Notes under the pieces: generated by a model | Database searches by the model: none | Seen by the model: the letters and a program-made list of their open reading frames with translations, nothing else | What the model was told of the DNA's origin: nothing | Assembly: GCF_000485595.1 (NCBI RefSeq) | Contig: NW_014578870.1 | Coordinates: forward strand, 28,165 to 52,841 | DNA length: 24,677 nucleotides | Reading direction: 5' to 3' | Source: Priapulus caudatus | Taxonomy: Eukaryota > Priapulida > Priapulimorpha > Priapulimorphida > Priapulidae | Position numbers and translations under genes: made by a program | Shown: piece after piece, positions 9,366 through 19,765 of the stretch | How the letters are laid out: every line of letters begins with the position of its first letter | Position numbering within the stretch: position 1 is the first letter of the stretch

Positions 9366-10255
9366 AATGCCGTTCCATACCTGTACGTGAAATGTCTGCG
9401 TGCGTTTACGTGGGTGGCGGCGTCGCCTCGGAGGAGACGGTGAGAAGGTAGAAGGTGATTGCAATCTAAGAACTAGACCGAGTGCACTCACGGAGAGTGC
9501 ATACTTCCGCCAGCGACATACGACTCACGAACACACGAATAACCCACGATATACCCATGTAATGTAACATGTATGTGTTACGAGCTGGCTCGCCGCTCGC
9601 TGCTGGCTGTTGCTGACTGCTGCTGGAGCTGGCTGTGGCTGGCTGCCTGGCTGGCTTGGCTGGCTTGACTCGACGCGCTAATATCGATCGCGCGAACACA
9701 CTAACACACGAACACACTGACACACGAACACACGAGACCGATCACATAACCTCCTCCAACTCCGTTGGGCGAAAAAAACTTTCAGCGTGGATCTATACGT
9801 GCGTACATGTACGCATGCGGGCGGAGACGCATCGGTGCAGGCGAGAAGAGAGGAAGAGAGATTACGTGAGGATATCTTTAGTGCGCAAGCGGCGATGCGA
9901 GTGGATGGGTGAACGCAGCAGCGGTGGAGGGCTGAGCCTATCATGTGAAAGGATCGTGCATGGGTGAATAACATCGCGTGAATAAATTTGATAATTGCCA
10001 CGAGAGAGATGAAATCATGGGATGAATGCGGGGATTCGAAATGTCACGGGAACACGTCGCCTCTGCGTGCGCGCGATCCAGTCTTTCCGCTATTTCCCGC
10101 CGGATATAATGCACCTGTATCAACTCATTACCCGTCAAGGTAAACATACTTTGAATGTGAAGTTATGTCGACTTTACGGTTGTGTTTCCCACCGCCGCTG
10201 GAAAGAAAGTTTCCAGTTGGCAAAAGAAAATCTCGCTGGTATCTGAAAGATGTAG
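9366..10255 (+). other. BICDL intron 1, no gene seen
   Basis: It contains a GCTG/GGCT-rich simple repeat at 9583-9669 and ACACACGAAC-type units at about 9690-9735. Otherwise it is unremarkable. Confidence 0.5.
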
Positions 10256-10800
10256 TTGCAATGGCATTATATATTATCGTGTATAGTTGCGTGCTATTGT
10301 ATAAGCATGTAGCTGCGATGACATGATATAAGCGTGTAGTTGTATATGACACGATATGAGCGTGTAGTTGTGTGACGTTATATAGGCGTGTAGCTGCTAT
10401 AACATAATATAAGCGTGTCGTTGCATGGCATGATATAAGTGTGTTGTTGCGATGACATGATATATGCGTGTAGATGCGGTACACGATATAAGCGTGCAGT
10501 TGCCTGACGTTATATAGGCGTATCTAGCTGCGATAACATGATATAAGCGTGTCGTTGATTGGCATGATATAAGCGTGTCGTTGATTGGCATGATATAAGC
10601 GTGTAGTTGTATGACATGATATAAGTGTGTCGTTGCATGGCATGATATAAGCGTGTAGTTGTATGACATGATATAAGCGTGTTGTTGTATGACAGATATA
10701 AACATGTTGTTGCGATGACATGATATACGCGTGTTGTTGTATGACATGATATAAGCATGTACTTGCATAACATGATATAAGCGTGTAGTTGCGTGACGTG
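10256..10800. repeat. Minisatellite, unit about 26-28 bp
   Basis: About 20 units of the core ATGACATGATATAAGCGTGT followed by a variable GTTG/AGTTGTATG segment. Variation includes T/C in the GTGT part and loss of short pieces. Long minus-strand reading frames here (e.g. 10397-10819, with repeated LYHV..HAYIM) are products of the repeat and not genes. Confidence 0.93.
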
Positions 10801-10869
10801 AAAATATCCAGTTTACCACCGCTTATACCTTACTGAGTAATTATAGTCCAACCCGTGTGAGCGGTCACC

Positions 10870-11070
10870 TCCGTAGAATGGACAGCTGAAGGTCACATGG
10901 CGTTTCTCTTGAGTGACAGCTATGCAATGAAATTACCTTTATCGACCAGACACCTGTCTATATAAAGGACACTTTTGGGATTTCCCTCGAGTGACAGTTA
11001 TGCAGTAAAGCAACCTATATCGACCAGTCACCTGTCCATGAAGGGCTCCTTTGGCGTTTCTCTTGACTGA
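10870..11070 (-). repeat. Diverged tandem units related to 440-690
   Basis: Two to three units of roughly 85-90 bp contain GTTTCTCTTGAGTGACAG, CGACCAGACACCTGTC and TATAAAGGACA. The reverse complement matches the ACTCAAGGAAACC..TCCTTTATAGACAGGT unit in citron intron 3. Confidence 0.75.
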
Positions 11071-11266
11071 AATTTAGATACAGCTTTCCCGTAGAATTTG
11101 TTAGAGAAATCTGTCTGTGGTAAAGACCTTCTGTGGGCACAAATCATGCACGTTGTTAGTAGCAAAGATCGGATCGTCTGCTGCATCGGGCGGGGCGGGG
11201 ACCAGTTCTCGTATTTCGTAGACGAACACAAGGGTATTCTTTGTTTGCCCGTTACCTCTCGGTAAC

Positions 11267-11351
11267 ACCACTCTCGCTCTCCAACTCTCTCTCTTCTCTC
11301 TCTCTCATCTCTCGTGCTCTCTCTCTCTCTCTTTCTCTCTTTCTCTCTCTC

Positions 11352-11384
<33 letters not shown>

Positions 11385-11452
11385 GAGGCTTCTCTCTCTC
11401 TCTTCCGCGCGCAGCTCTCTCTCTCTCTACTCTCTCTCTCTCTCGCTCTCTT

Positions 11453-11483
<31 letters not shown>

Positions 11484-11790
11484 GCGCGCGCTCTCTCTCT
11501 CTCAGCTCGCCTCTCTCTCTCTCTTCTCTCTTTCTCTCTATCTCTCTCCATTCTAGCGCCTCTCTCTCTACTCTCTCTCCTCTTCTCGTGTCTCTCTCTC
11601 TCTCTCTGTCTCTCTCTCCCTCTGCCCACTCTCTCTCCTTTCCTTCCTCCCTCCCTCCTTCGCGCGCTGTCTCCCCCCCCCCCGCTCTCTCTCTCTCTCT
11701 CTTTCTATCGCGTTAGCTCATTCTCGCCCCTCTCTCAATCTCCCCATCTTTCTCCCTCGATCGCTCTCTCCCCCTCTCTCACCCGCGTGT
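11267..11790 (+). repeat. Polypyrimidine (CT)n-rich tract
   Basis: More than 500 bases of CTCTCT with occasional CGCG, TTT and C9 interruptions. Reading frames through it on both strands are Ser/Leu or Arg/Glu low-complexity strings and are not annotated as genes. Confidence 0.95.
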
Positions 11791-12180
11791 CGACAGACGC
11801 AAACCCGATTCTTAACGGTCCACTTCCTGCCGCCTCTTATGTAATCTCCCTCGCGGGTATTAGCGGAGAAATTGCATCCGTGTTATTGATTGAGAAAGTA
11901 TTCTGCTGTAGTAGGTGAGTTGGCAAGTAAGTTAATTTCGAGGGTCCGTTCGTTGTGACTTTCTGGCGTTCAGAGTTGTCAATGGTTTTTGTTTAAGGTT
12001 CCAGTAATGCGCATCTTTCCCTAATCAGTCTTCCACCTAAAAAACAATTTTGCAGAAAAAAACACACCGTAGACAATATTGAGAAATCCTGACATAGCCT
12101 ATTCGCCCAATATAGAACCTGCTCTGAGTTTTAGAGAGCATAGATCACTCAAATGAAGGCTCTCTCAAGCACACCCGCTC
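11791..12180. other. Non-repetitive gap between two CT tracts
   Basis: No gene or recognisable motif is seen. Confidence 0.5.
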
Positions 12181-12203
12181 TTTCCCGTCCCTCTCTGCCT
12201 CTC

Positions 12204-12254
<51 letters not shown>

Positions 12255-13020
12255 NNNNNNNNNNNNNNNNNNNNNNNNNNNNNNNNNNNNNNNNNNNNNN
12301 NNNNNNNNNNNNNNNNNNNNNNNNNNNNNNNNNNNNNNNNNNNNNNNNNNNNNNNNNNNNNNNNNNNNNNNNNNNNNNNNNNNNNNNNNNNNNNNNNNNN
12401 NNNNNNNNNNNNNNNNNNNNNNNNNNNNNNNNNNNNNNNNNNNNNNNNNNNNNNNNNNNNNNNNNNNNNNNNNNNNNNNNNNNNNNNNNNNNNNNNNNNN
12501 NNNNNNNNNNNNNNNNNNNNNNNNNNNNNNNNNNNNNNNNNNNNNNNNNNNNNNNNNNNNNNNNNNNNNNNNNNNNNNNNNNNNNNNNNNNNNNNNNNNN
12601 NNNNNNNNNNNNNNNNNNNNNNNNNNNNNNNNNNNNNNNNNNNNNNNNNNNNNNNNNNNNNNNNNNNNNNNNNNNNNNNNNNNNNNNNNNNNNNNNNNNN
12701 NNNNNNNNNNNNNNNNNNNNNNNNNNNNNNNNNNNNNNNNNNNNNNNNNNNNNNNNNNNNNNNNNNNNNNNNNNNNNNNNNNNNNNNNNNNNNNNNNNNN
12801 NNNNNNNNNNNNNNNNNNNNNNNNNNNNNNNNNNNNNNNNNNNATTTTTCTTCTCTTCTTTCTTCGCCCACTCTCTCTCTCTCTCTCTCTCGCACGCGCC
12901 CTCCCTCTTCTCTCTCGCACGCGCCCTCCCTCTTCTCTCTCGCCTTCTCTCGTTCACGCACGCTCTTCCCGCGCCCTCTCCCTCTTGCTACCCCTCGCCC
13001 TCTCTCTCTTGTCCCCCTCC
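12181..13020 (+). repeat. Second (CT)n tract containing the assembly gap
   Basis: Perfect CT runs into 589 Ns (12255-12843), and CT-rich sequence resumes afterwards with a 27-bp duplication around CGCACGCGCCCTCCCTCTTC (about 12891-12942). The gap probably reflects assembly failure in the simple repeat, and its true length is unknown. Confidence 0.93.
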
Positions 13021-13255
13021 TCTTCATCTCGCTTACAACTTATCTCTCTACTACTAGGTATCGTATACACCCCTCCCCGTATTCACACATGAGGCTATGT
13101 CAGATAGAGGCACTTATACGCGCACACTGCCTCTTAAATTCTCCCATAAGCTGCTTCTCTCTATGCTATCTGGCACCGAACTTGACAGATTTGCGATTAT
13201 ACTTATACGGAAGTGGCCCTTGTAACGTTAGCAATAATTTTGAAACGTGGACTCG

Positions 13256-13455
13256 AGACATATATATCAATATATTATATATAATATATCATGTATATAT
13301 TATTATATAATATATACTATATATATATAGAGAGAGAGACGAGAGAGAGAGTGAGAGAGAAGACCGAGAGAGACGAGAGAGAGATGAGAGAGAAGAGAGG
13401 AAGAGATAGAGAAGAGGAGACCCGCAGACGAGAGAGAGAGGAGAAGAGGGAGGGG
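13256..13455 (+). repeat. AT palindromic run followed by (GA)n tract
   Basis: TATATTAT-type sequence at 13256-13328 is followed by GAGAGAGAC-type purine repeats to 13455. Confidence 0.9.
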
Positions 13456-13553
13456 ATTGAGAGCTGAACAAGTAAGCGCAGGAGTTCCGATATATATACT
13501 ACACAAGAGCAGGTGCGAATATGACACTAATGTACTCTCTTTCCTGTCTATAG

Positions 13554-13554
<1 letters not shown>

Positions 13555-13633
<79 letters not shown>

Positions 13634-13656
13634 CGCCACGACACGACACACGACAC

Positions 13657-13713
<57 letters not shown>

Positions 13714-13736
13714 CAACGCACGCACACGCACGCACA

Positions 13737-13768
<32 letters not shown>
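13555..13768 (+). repeat. (CA)n microsatellite with CGACA and ACGC variants
   Basis: Two CA tracts (13555-13630 and 13661-13710) are separated by ACGACACGACA units and followed by CACGCACG repeats. Confidence 0.95.
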
Positions 13769-13771
<3 letters not shown>

Positions 13772-14080
13772 CGCTATCTATAGACATTAGCCACGTACAG
13801 CCCGCGTCAGTTTACCTGCCCATCTAATGTCATTATCGTTGATTACCCCATTTATTCCTCGCGATTCCATCTCGCGCACGCACGCTCTCCCAAACCCTCA
13901 CCCGTTTCTAGGCCAGCTGCTACTACGTTATATATATAGCAAGGGGCAGAAGGGTTGTGGTTGTCTCTGGGGGGCATAGTCCCGCACTGACAAATGCGCA
14001 CCTGTTTGACAACGCTAGACTCTCTACTCGTGATTTACACAGTAGCGAGCTGTCGGGAGAAAGAAGAAAAACGGACAGTT
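13769..14080. other. BICDL intron 1, no feature seen
   Basis: Mixed-composition non-coding DNA between the CA and TA microsatellites. Confidence 0.5.
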
Positions 14081-14129
14081 TATATATATATATGACATAT
14101 GTATAATATATATATATGACATATGTATA

Positions 14130-14160
<31 letters not shown>

Positions 14161-14204
14161 TATATATATATATATATCATGATATATATTATATATATAT
14201 ATAT
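14081..14204. repeat. (TA)n tract with ATATGACATATGTATA units
   Basis: AT-dinucleotide runs include two copies of TGACATATGTATAATATA and a TATCATGATATA palindrome. Confidence 0.95.
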
Positions 14205-14241
14205 CTGCTGTACCGGCCGAAGGCGATGTACGGTACAGCAG
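14205..14241. repeat. Perfect 11-bp-stem hairpin beside the TA tract
   Basis: CTGCTGTACCG (14205-14215) and CGGTACAGCAG (14231-14241) with a 15-base loop. No function is assigned. Confidence 0.88.
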
Positions 14242-14898
14242 TGTAAGAAGGAGAGCTTACGTTTCCGGTGCGGCAGTGCAGGCTGCAGCGCGCACGNTCT
14301 ATATTAATGAGTAAAATGTGTGTTTTAAACTTACTTATAATCGCCTGATGATGAACTAAAACAAATATTTACAAATGGGCGTTTGTTCTCTTGTTTTGAA
14401 GGTTTATCGCGTCAGAGCAAATCAAAGCAGCCAATCAGATGAACCCTTTGCGCATTTGCGGTACGGAAAAAATAGACGCGGCCGGGAGCGCAGGAGCGGA
14501 TGACCGCGCCGGTGGCCCTCTCACGGCGGCCGGGAGCGCAGGAGCGGAGGACCGCGCCGGCGGCGTTGGTGATGGCGGCGCCACTGCTGCCGCTGCGTTG
14601 GCCGTCGCTCTCGCCCTTACTCGCTCCCGGCGATAGCGCGCCTTGAGGGCCTTCTTCCTCTTTCCTTCAGCGAGGCGGGCCTCTTCGGCAGCGCTCGTCG
14701 CGGCAGCTTCTCGTGCTGTCTTTCCTTGGCGGCACTCCCGGTGACGGCGCCGCTGCCTCCTCTCCGTCTCCTCGCCCGCCGATAAGGTAACGCAGTCCTC
14801 GCTCCCGGGCCGACCGTCGCCTCTCCCTCGCTAGTGGTTCGCTGCGGCGGTGGTGATGGCGGCGCCCCTCGGCGGCCGTCGGCGGGCGGCGGGGGACG

Positions 14899-15770
14899 GA
14901 AAACCTGGTCACGGCCGCCAGTGTAGCGTTACGTTGTCTCTTGCGCTAACCGGCTCGGCGTTTCGTCACTTCTGTGTCTTCGTGTTGAGCGTACCGCTGC
15001 GTATGTTCTTCTCACCGTTTTCGTGATCGTATAGTACCTTGTTGCATTGTGTTTCTTACCTACCGGCGGTTTATCGCGGGCTCTTCGGCAGGTTTGCAGA
15101 GTGCGGGAGTGTGCGTGAATGTAGCTCGACAGAGATACTACCCAAGCCGGGAATACGTTTTAGTGGCTTAAAGAGAGCCTTTTATTCCACAACAAAATAT
15201 GTCCGCATTAGCGGAGGTGACAAACAGTATAGGTTACACGCCCTTGGTTTATATCTGCTCTAGTTCCCACTCCTTTCCCCCCGGTAAAATTATTACGTTT
15301 ATCCTTTATCTAACTACTGCTCTACATCTCCATATCCAACTCACTTGTGCTCGTAACGTCCTCCTTATATAGCCCCCCGCGGATTCAAATACACTTCTCA
15401 TTAACCAATGATAATCCTTTGCACTGAAATTACATGTTGCCCATTAGTTACTGGCTTCGCGCATCGCGGATTGAAGACGCACGTCTCTAGGCCAATGACA
15501 GAGCTTCACGCCAAAGTACACACACGCACGCGCAATGGCTTTGCACATCGCGGATTAAAGACGCACATCTCTAGGTCAATGACAGGGCTTCGCGCCAAAA
15601 TACCTGCACGCACGTGCAATGATACAATCGCGAAGTTGCTAGACCCAGAAATACAATGGCCCTGTGTAAAAACTACTACCAACCGCGCTGACAAAGTAAT
15701 ACATTGTTGCACGCTTTGTTCTAAAACCAGAGCACTGTCATTGCGTGACCTTGCAGGGCTGCTAGCTGAT
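14899..15770 (-). mobile_element. LTR plus primer-binding site, copy B (uninterrupted)
   Basis: This is collinear with copy A and without the nested insertion. Minus-strand order is: start near 15770, TATATAAGG (15363-15371), AATAAAAGG poly(A) signal (about 15180), CGCTACA end (14922-14928), then a tRNA-His-like primer site (14904-14920). About 60 bp in the U3 side are internally duplicated (TGGCTTYGCGCATCGCGGATT and GCAATGGCTTTGCACATCG). No internal retrotransposon genes follow. The sequence shared with copy A ends just past the primer site, at GAAAACC. Confidence 0.75.
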
Positions 15771-15959
15771 GCCGCGTGTAATAAATCCTATGGGGGCTAA
15801 TGCACTGCGTCCCTCCGAGCCGGCTACCTTATCCGGCCGTGCCGCCTACCCCCGGCCGCCGCCCTCGGCGAACGCCCCACGTAACCCGCGCGCACTCGGC
15901 GCGTGCCAGCCAGCCGCCGCGCTCGCGGCTTGTTCTGTTCACCACAGGCGCGTACCATC

Positions 15960-16256
15960 TAGCCGCCGGCGCGCACTACGCACCCCCGGCGCACACTATC
16001 TCGCCGCCGGCGCACACCATCTCGCCGCCGGCGCAAACTATCTCGCCGCCGGCGCGCACCATCTTGCCGCCGGCGCGTACTACGCACCCCCGGCGCATAC
16101 TATCTCGCCGCCGGCGCGCACCATCTCGCCGCCGGCGCGTACTACGCACCCCCGGCGCATACTATCTCGCCGCCGGCGCGCACCATCTCGCCGCCGGCGC
16201 GTACTACGCACCCCCGGCGCACACTATCTCGCCACCGGCGCGCACCATCTCGCCGC
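15960..16256. repeat. Higher-order satellite: 21-bp monomers in 63-bp units
   Basis: Monomers of the type ACCATCTCGCCGCCGGCGCG alternate with a variant TACTACGCACCCCCGGCGCAT to give a 63-bp three-monomer unit repeated about four times, with the right units nearly identical. Because 21 and 63 are multiples of three, several plus-strand frames stay open (15769-16317 and 15800-16324), giving repeated HTISPPAR or HHLAAGA strings. I treat these as a by-product of the satellite. Confidence 0.92.
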
Positions 16257-16411
16257 CTTTCATGACCCGGGTGGGCGCACAAATCAGGCTGCCACTACAT
16301 CGCCCTCCTTCTTCTAGCGCGTAAGCCCCTTTGCGCTTCAAGCTACCAATACTAGCGGCGTCAGCCTGAATTGCGTCACTCACCCGAGTGTATACAATGT
16401 ACTTAAATTCA

Positions 16412-16563
16412 CGCGAAATGCAATTACAACTTTAAATTACCGCGATACGAAATTACAATTTTAGATCCCCGCGGCATGAAATTACAGATTTACATCCCCG
16501 CGACATACAATTACAAACGTAGTTTAAAATCCCCCTATTATAATTACAACGTTAGATCCCCGA
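16412..16563. repeat. Short tandem array, unit about 29-35 bp
   Basis: Five units of CGCGRYAYGAAATTACAA followed by a T-rich part ending GATCCC, with the last two more diverged. Confidence 0.88.
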
Positions 16564-16615
16564 TGCGGTCCTCTTCGGCTGCCGTCGTTCGCTGCAGGGT
16601 GGGCCCGGATCCTCC

Positions 16616-17096
16616 TCACTTGGGCAGCTTCTGCAGCAGCAAGCGGCGTCGTTCCTTTTTATCATCCAGCAGCCAGGCCGTTTTCATCACGCGCATTTGG
16701 AGGTGGCGGTTGAGTACGTCGGCCTGGCGTAGCATGGTGCTCGGACGTAGGTCGATGAGCGGCCGTCGCGGGGGTCGTCGTCGGCGTCCGTGCCGAGGCT
16801 GGTGCGTCAGCGGGGCCGCGCAGGTACCCGACGGAGAGCGCCCGAAATGACGGGTTCTCTCCCCCGGATGCACGCTCCCAGCGGTCCCGCCGATAGTCGC
16901 CCCGCAGTTTGTGGGGGCGATCGCGGAGGTGCCACGCCAGCCGGTGTTCCACGACCGCAGGGCAGGAAAACTCGCACCCGCCGACAGGGCAGTGCACCAC
17001 CGGCCCACGACGTGTGTGTAATTCCGCGTCGTGGGCACGTGCGTGCAGCGTGGGGCGGTCGCAGGTCACACACCAGGCCCATCGACCGGACCCCAC
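16616..17096 (-). pseudogene. Cys/His-rich ORF of the GC-rich element, probably frameshifted
   Basis: The frame starting at 17096 encodes WCVTCDRPTLHARAHDAELH and then CPVGGCEFSCP and VEHRLAWHLRDRPHK, with Cys and His spaced like two irregular zinc-binding modules, but they do not fit the standard C2H2 spacing exactly. It becomes Pro/Thr-rich and stops at 16662. An overlapping frame (17038-16616) ends with MLRQADVLNRHLQ, MKTAWLLDDKKERRRLL, which looks helical and coding-like. The likeliest reading is one element-encoded protein whose frame shifts near 16750-16850. I do not recognise the family. It could equally be chance, as GC-rich DNA keeps frames open. Confidence 0.35.
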
Positions 17097-17289
17097 GTTC
17101 CCCTCCTGGAGTGGGGCACCTGCAAAGAGGTGCCACTCCGGACGTCCGCCGGGCCCTCATTGGGCGGCAGCGGTGTCGGCATGCTCCGCCGGCGGCGCTC
17201 TCACGGCGGCCGGGAGGCGTCTATTTTTTCCGTACCGCAAATGCGCAAAGGGTTCCTCTGATTGGCTGCTTTGATTTGCTCTGACGCGA

Positions 17290-19187
17290 TCACTGTGCCC
17301 ATTTCTTACTCCATGGTTTCTCAAGACTCCTAACTTTAACAATTTGCGTATTAAAAATGCCGCCAGCTTAACAAATGCTAAAACTGAGTGACTCCGTAAA
17401 GGCAGCGCACCCCCATGCATATAATTGAAAAAGCTAGGAGATGTCTGGCTATAATGTAAATATTCCTTGGCTGGTCGTAGAATCCTGGCGGTAAATATAT
17501 GTGGCACACTTGCTAGTATTGCCCCAAATCCTGTCTAACATCGCAAGAACTAAAATAAACGGTAAGCTGGACGATGACAGAGACTCGCGTGCAATGTTGT
17601 GACTACACACGTTATTGTAGCATTGTCGTAGCTCCATTAGCCACCTATAGATGGGACAAAAATATTTTACATTTATTAGCAGGTGATATCTGCAAAAATA
17701 ATAGGAGCGATATATAGGAATTTTTGACGGAATGAGGCAGAAGTTACATTTCACCCTACACAGCATAGAAGTGAGCGTGCATTGATATGGGACTACAGCA
17801 AGTTCTGGTGAAGTATGTTCTTATGAACGTGGACGTTAGTGCGCCATCCAATACCTACAGAAATATAATCTTTTAATGTCCAGGATTACTTGCTTGTTAA
17901 CTCTAACTACAAGCATCACAGATGCCGATGGACAGGATACACAATCAAATCTTTATGAACTAGCTGTGGCAATGGCATTTCTCATACAATAAGAATACTA
18001 TACTACCCACTCTATGTATCAGGAGCCAAAGAATTATTATTAGAGAAGATTGCCTGCAACAAATGATTTGGCATAATTTGTATGGCTTTTGATTATACTC
18101 ATTATTTACGTTGATTTTATGGCGATCGTTGTACGAAAGTATTGGGATACATATTTTCTGTACTGTCATGATAGTATTCGACGTATCGTAGTGCATGCCT
18201 TATACTTTTCTAACTGCCCAAATATCTGCAAGGGACAAAAGAGAGGGTTTATTTGCAATCAGTTGTTAATCACCTTGGGACTGTCACTGTGCATATTGGA
18301 GCAATAAAGAGCTAGCTTTCAAGAGCAAGCTACCAATTTAATACCGACCGATATACGTAAAATACAGGTTATTTTATTTCAGGCATTCAATGGATTTATA
18401 AATTTACTTTTGATATTTTATATATAGTGGTACGTCGCTTATATTATATGTTTCTGACCGATTTATTTGCTTGTTTCTCAAATCAGTGCCAGACACATCT
18501 CTTCATCCCGTGTCACTAGAACTGCATTAAGTCATACTTACCGTAATTATGTAACGTTATACTCACACTGGGGGTGGGACCTATATAAAATCAGTACGTA
18601 TGTGTTTTTGCAGCCCCAGCAGCAACAGAGAAAAGCATTGCCAGTTTACGCACGAATGATACTCCTAGTAAACGTAATGTAAATTATACAGCAAATTCAA
18701 TGTAGGACATAAAACTAATCTGGTCAATGCCAGCCATGAATTTACTATCATCACAGTGTCGCTCTCAGAAATACCCTCATCTTCTGCCTTCTTATGTGGT
18801 TTCCTGCTGGACTGAACGTATGATTTTAGTCTCTGTTTGTAAGACACAACTCATATCAGAATACTGCAGCTTAGTTATCCTCTACATATCATGTTGCACT
18901 TGTCAATGCAAAGCACCAGTTTTGTTGGCTGTTACATGCAATGTATTTTTTTGCAGGGGCATCAGGTGGCAAAACCAGGTTTTAATGCACTACTTCCAAA
19001 CGCATTACATGTAACGCCATTAGTATTCTATGTCTCACAAAATTATTTACACTTTGCTTTTTGGAAGGAAGCCGCATGTTGTATATACTATCCATTTTTA
19101 GGTGAGCAGTATAGAATTTCCTGCCACTGCAGATCTCATAATGCAATTTTCTAGCTTAGCCTCACTTATTGACGCTCGTAGCGAGAA
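17290..19187. other. BICDL intron 1, no gene seen
   Basis: About 1.9 kb of AT-rich non-coding DNA. Reading frames are short and show no family resemblance, and no RNA gene or inverted-repeat element was identified. Confidence 0.5.
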
Positions 19188-19765
19188 TCTATGTCCCCAG
19201 TCGGTAACTGCCGGAACAGTACCCTTGTAACTATTTTAGATATCGTTAGGGTTAAGGCGTTTGAGGGCAGTAGCGTAGGCCGACTCCCTAGACTCGTTAG
19301 TGGCGAGTTAGTGGAGGTACGGTCCGACATATTAGATGTACCAGGGTAACGTTCGCAGTACCCTGGTGGATAGACCGCTCTCAGCCGTCACTAAACGCCT
19401 GAGAGGGTCTATTGTCCCCCAGTGGGGGTACTGCCTCGGAACGTACCTGGTACAGTCCGGCGGTACCTATACCGGAACGTCACCCTGGTACTATTTCATT
19501 ATAATGGCTACTCGGACCTCGTTATACTCCTCGTCCTTTTACATCTCACTAACTCAGAGTTAATAGCTCGTGGGACGGGAGTCTGCCTTACTGCCTACTC
19601 CCTGAACTCGTCCGAACCCTAACCCTAACCCTTAATCCATAACCCTAACCCATAATCCTAACCCTATCCATATCAGAATAGTGACGTCACGGGTACGGCT
19701 TCCCGGGTTCTTACCGGACCGTTACCCATGGAATTACGTTCAGGCAGTTACCCTGGGGACATAGA
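19188..19765. mobile_element. Small element with 13-bp terminal inverted repeats and telomere-like repeats
   Basis: TCTATGTCCCCAG (19188-19200) is matched in reverse at 19753-19765. Imperfect symmetry continues inward (GGTAACTGCCGGAAC against GGTAACTGCCTGAAC). The interior carries CGTTAGGGTTAAGG near 19245, CCCTAA-type telomere-like units at 19615-19668, and local palindromes such as ACCAGGGTA/TACCCTGGT. There is no coding potential. It is MITE-like, and no target duplication was recognised. Confidence 0.75.

Larger units (their letters stand above)
14406..17289. mobile_element. GC-rich element with about 74-bp terminal inverted repeats
   Basis: The left end (ATCGCGTCAGAGCAAATCAA through to TTTGCGG...AATAGACGC, 14406-14480) is repeated in reverse at about 17216-17289 with one or two mismatches. 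The interior has GC-rich duplicated segments (CTCTCACGGCGGCCGGGAG at about 14519 and 17199), LTR copy B, a 63-bp satellite, a 30-bp repeat array and a Cys/His-rich ORF. Diverged copies of the left end occur at about 22838-22905 (reverse) and 24586-24677 (forward). Similarity in those copies extends outward to GATGATGAACTAAA (14347), so the true border may lie a little outside. No transposase was recognised, so the superfamily is unassigned. Confidence 0.7.

Noticed and set aside
10256-10800. CRISPR-like array
   Set aside because: Units are contiguous with no unique spacers, and the genome is eukaryotic.
10397-10819. 140-codon minus-strand ORF with repeated peptide
   Set aside because: The peptide repeat follows the minisatellite period and shifts frame with it; overlapping frames show similar strings.
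11241-11918. Long Ser/Leu ORF on the plus strand and Arg/Glu ORF on the minus strand
   Set aside because: Both are translations of the CT tract; no complexity or family signal.
12145-13310. Several ORFs of 237-385 codons
   Set aside because: They are mostly made of N positions in the assembly gap plus CT repeats.
13303-13787. Cys/Val- and His/Thr-repeat ORFs
   Set aside because: Products of the CA/TG microsatellite.
15769-16324. Two overlapping plus-strand ORFs of 174-182 codons
   Set aside because: Open only because the 63-bp satellite has no stop in these frames; LTR sequence forms their upstream part.
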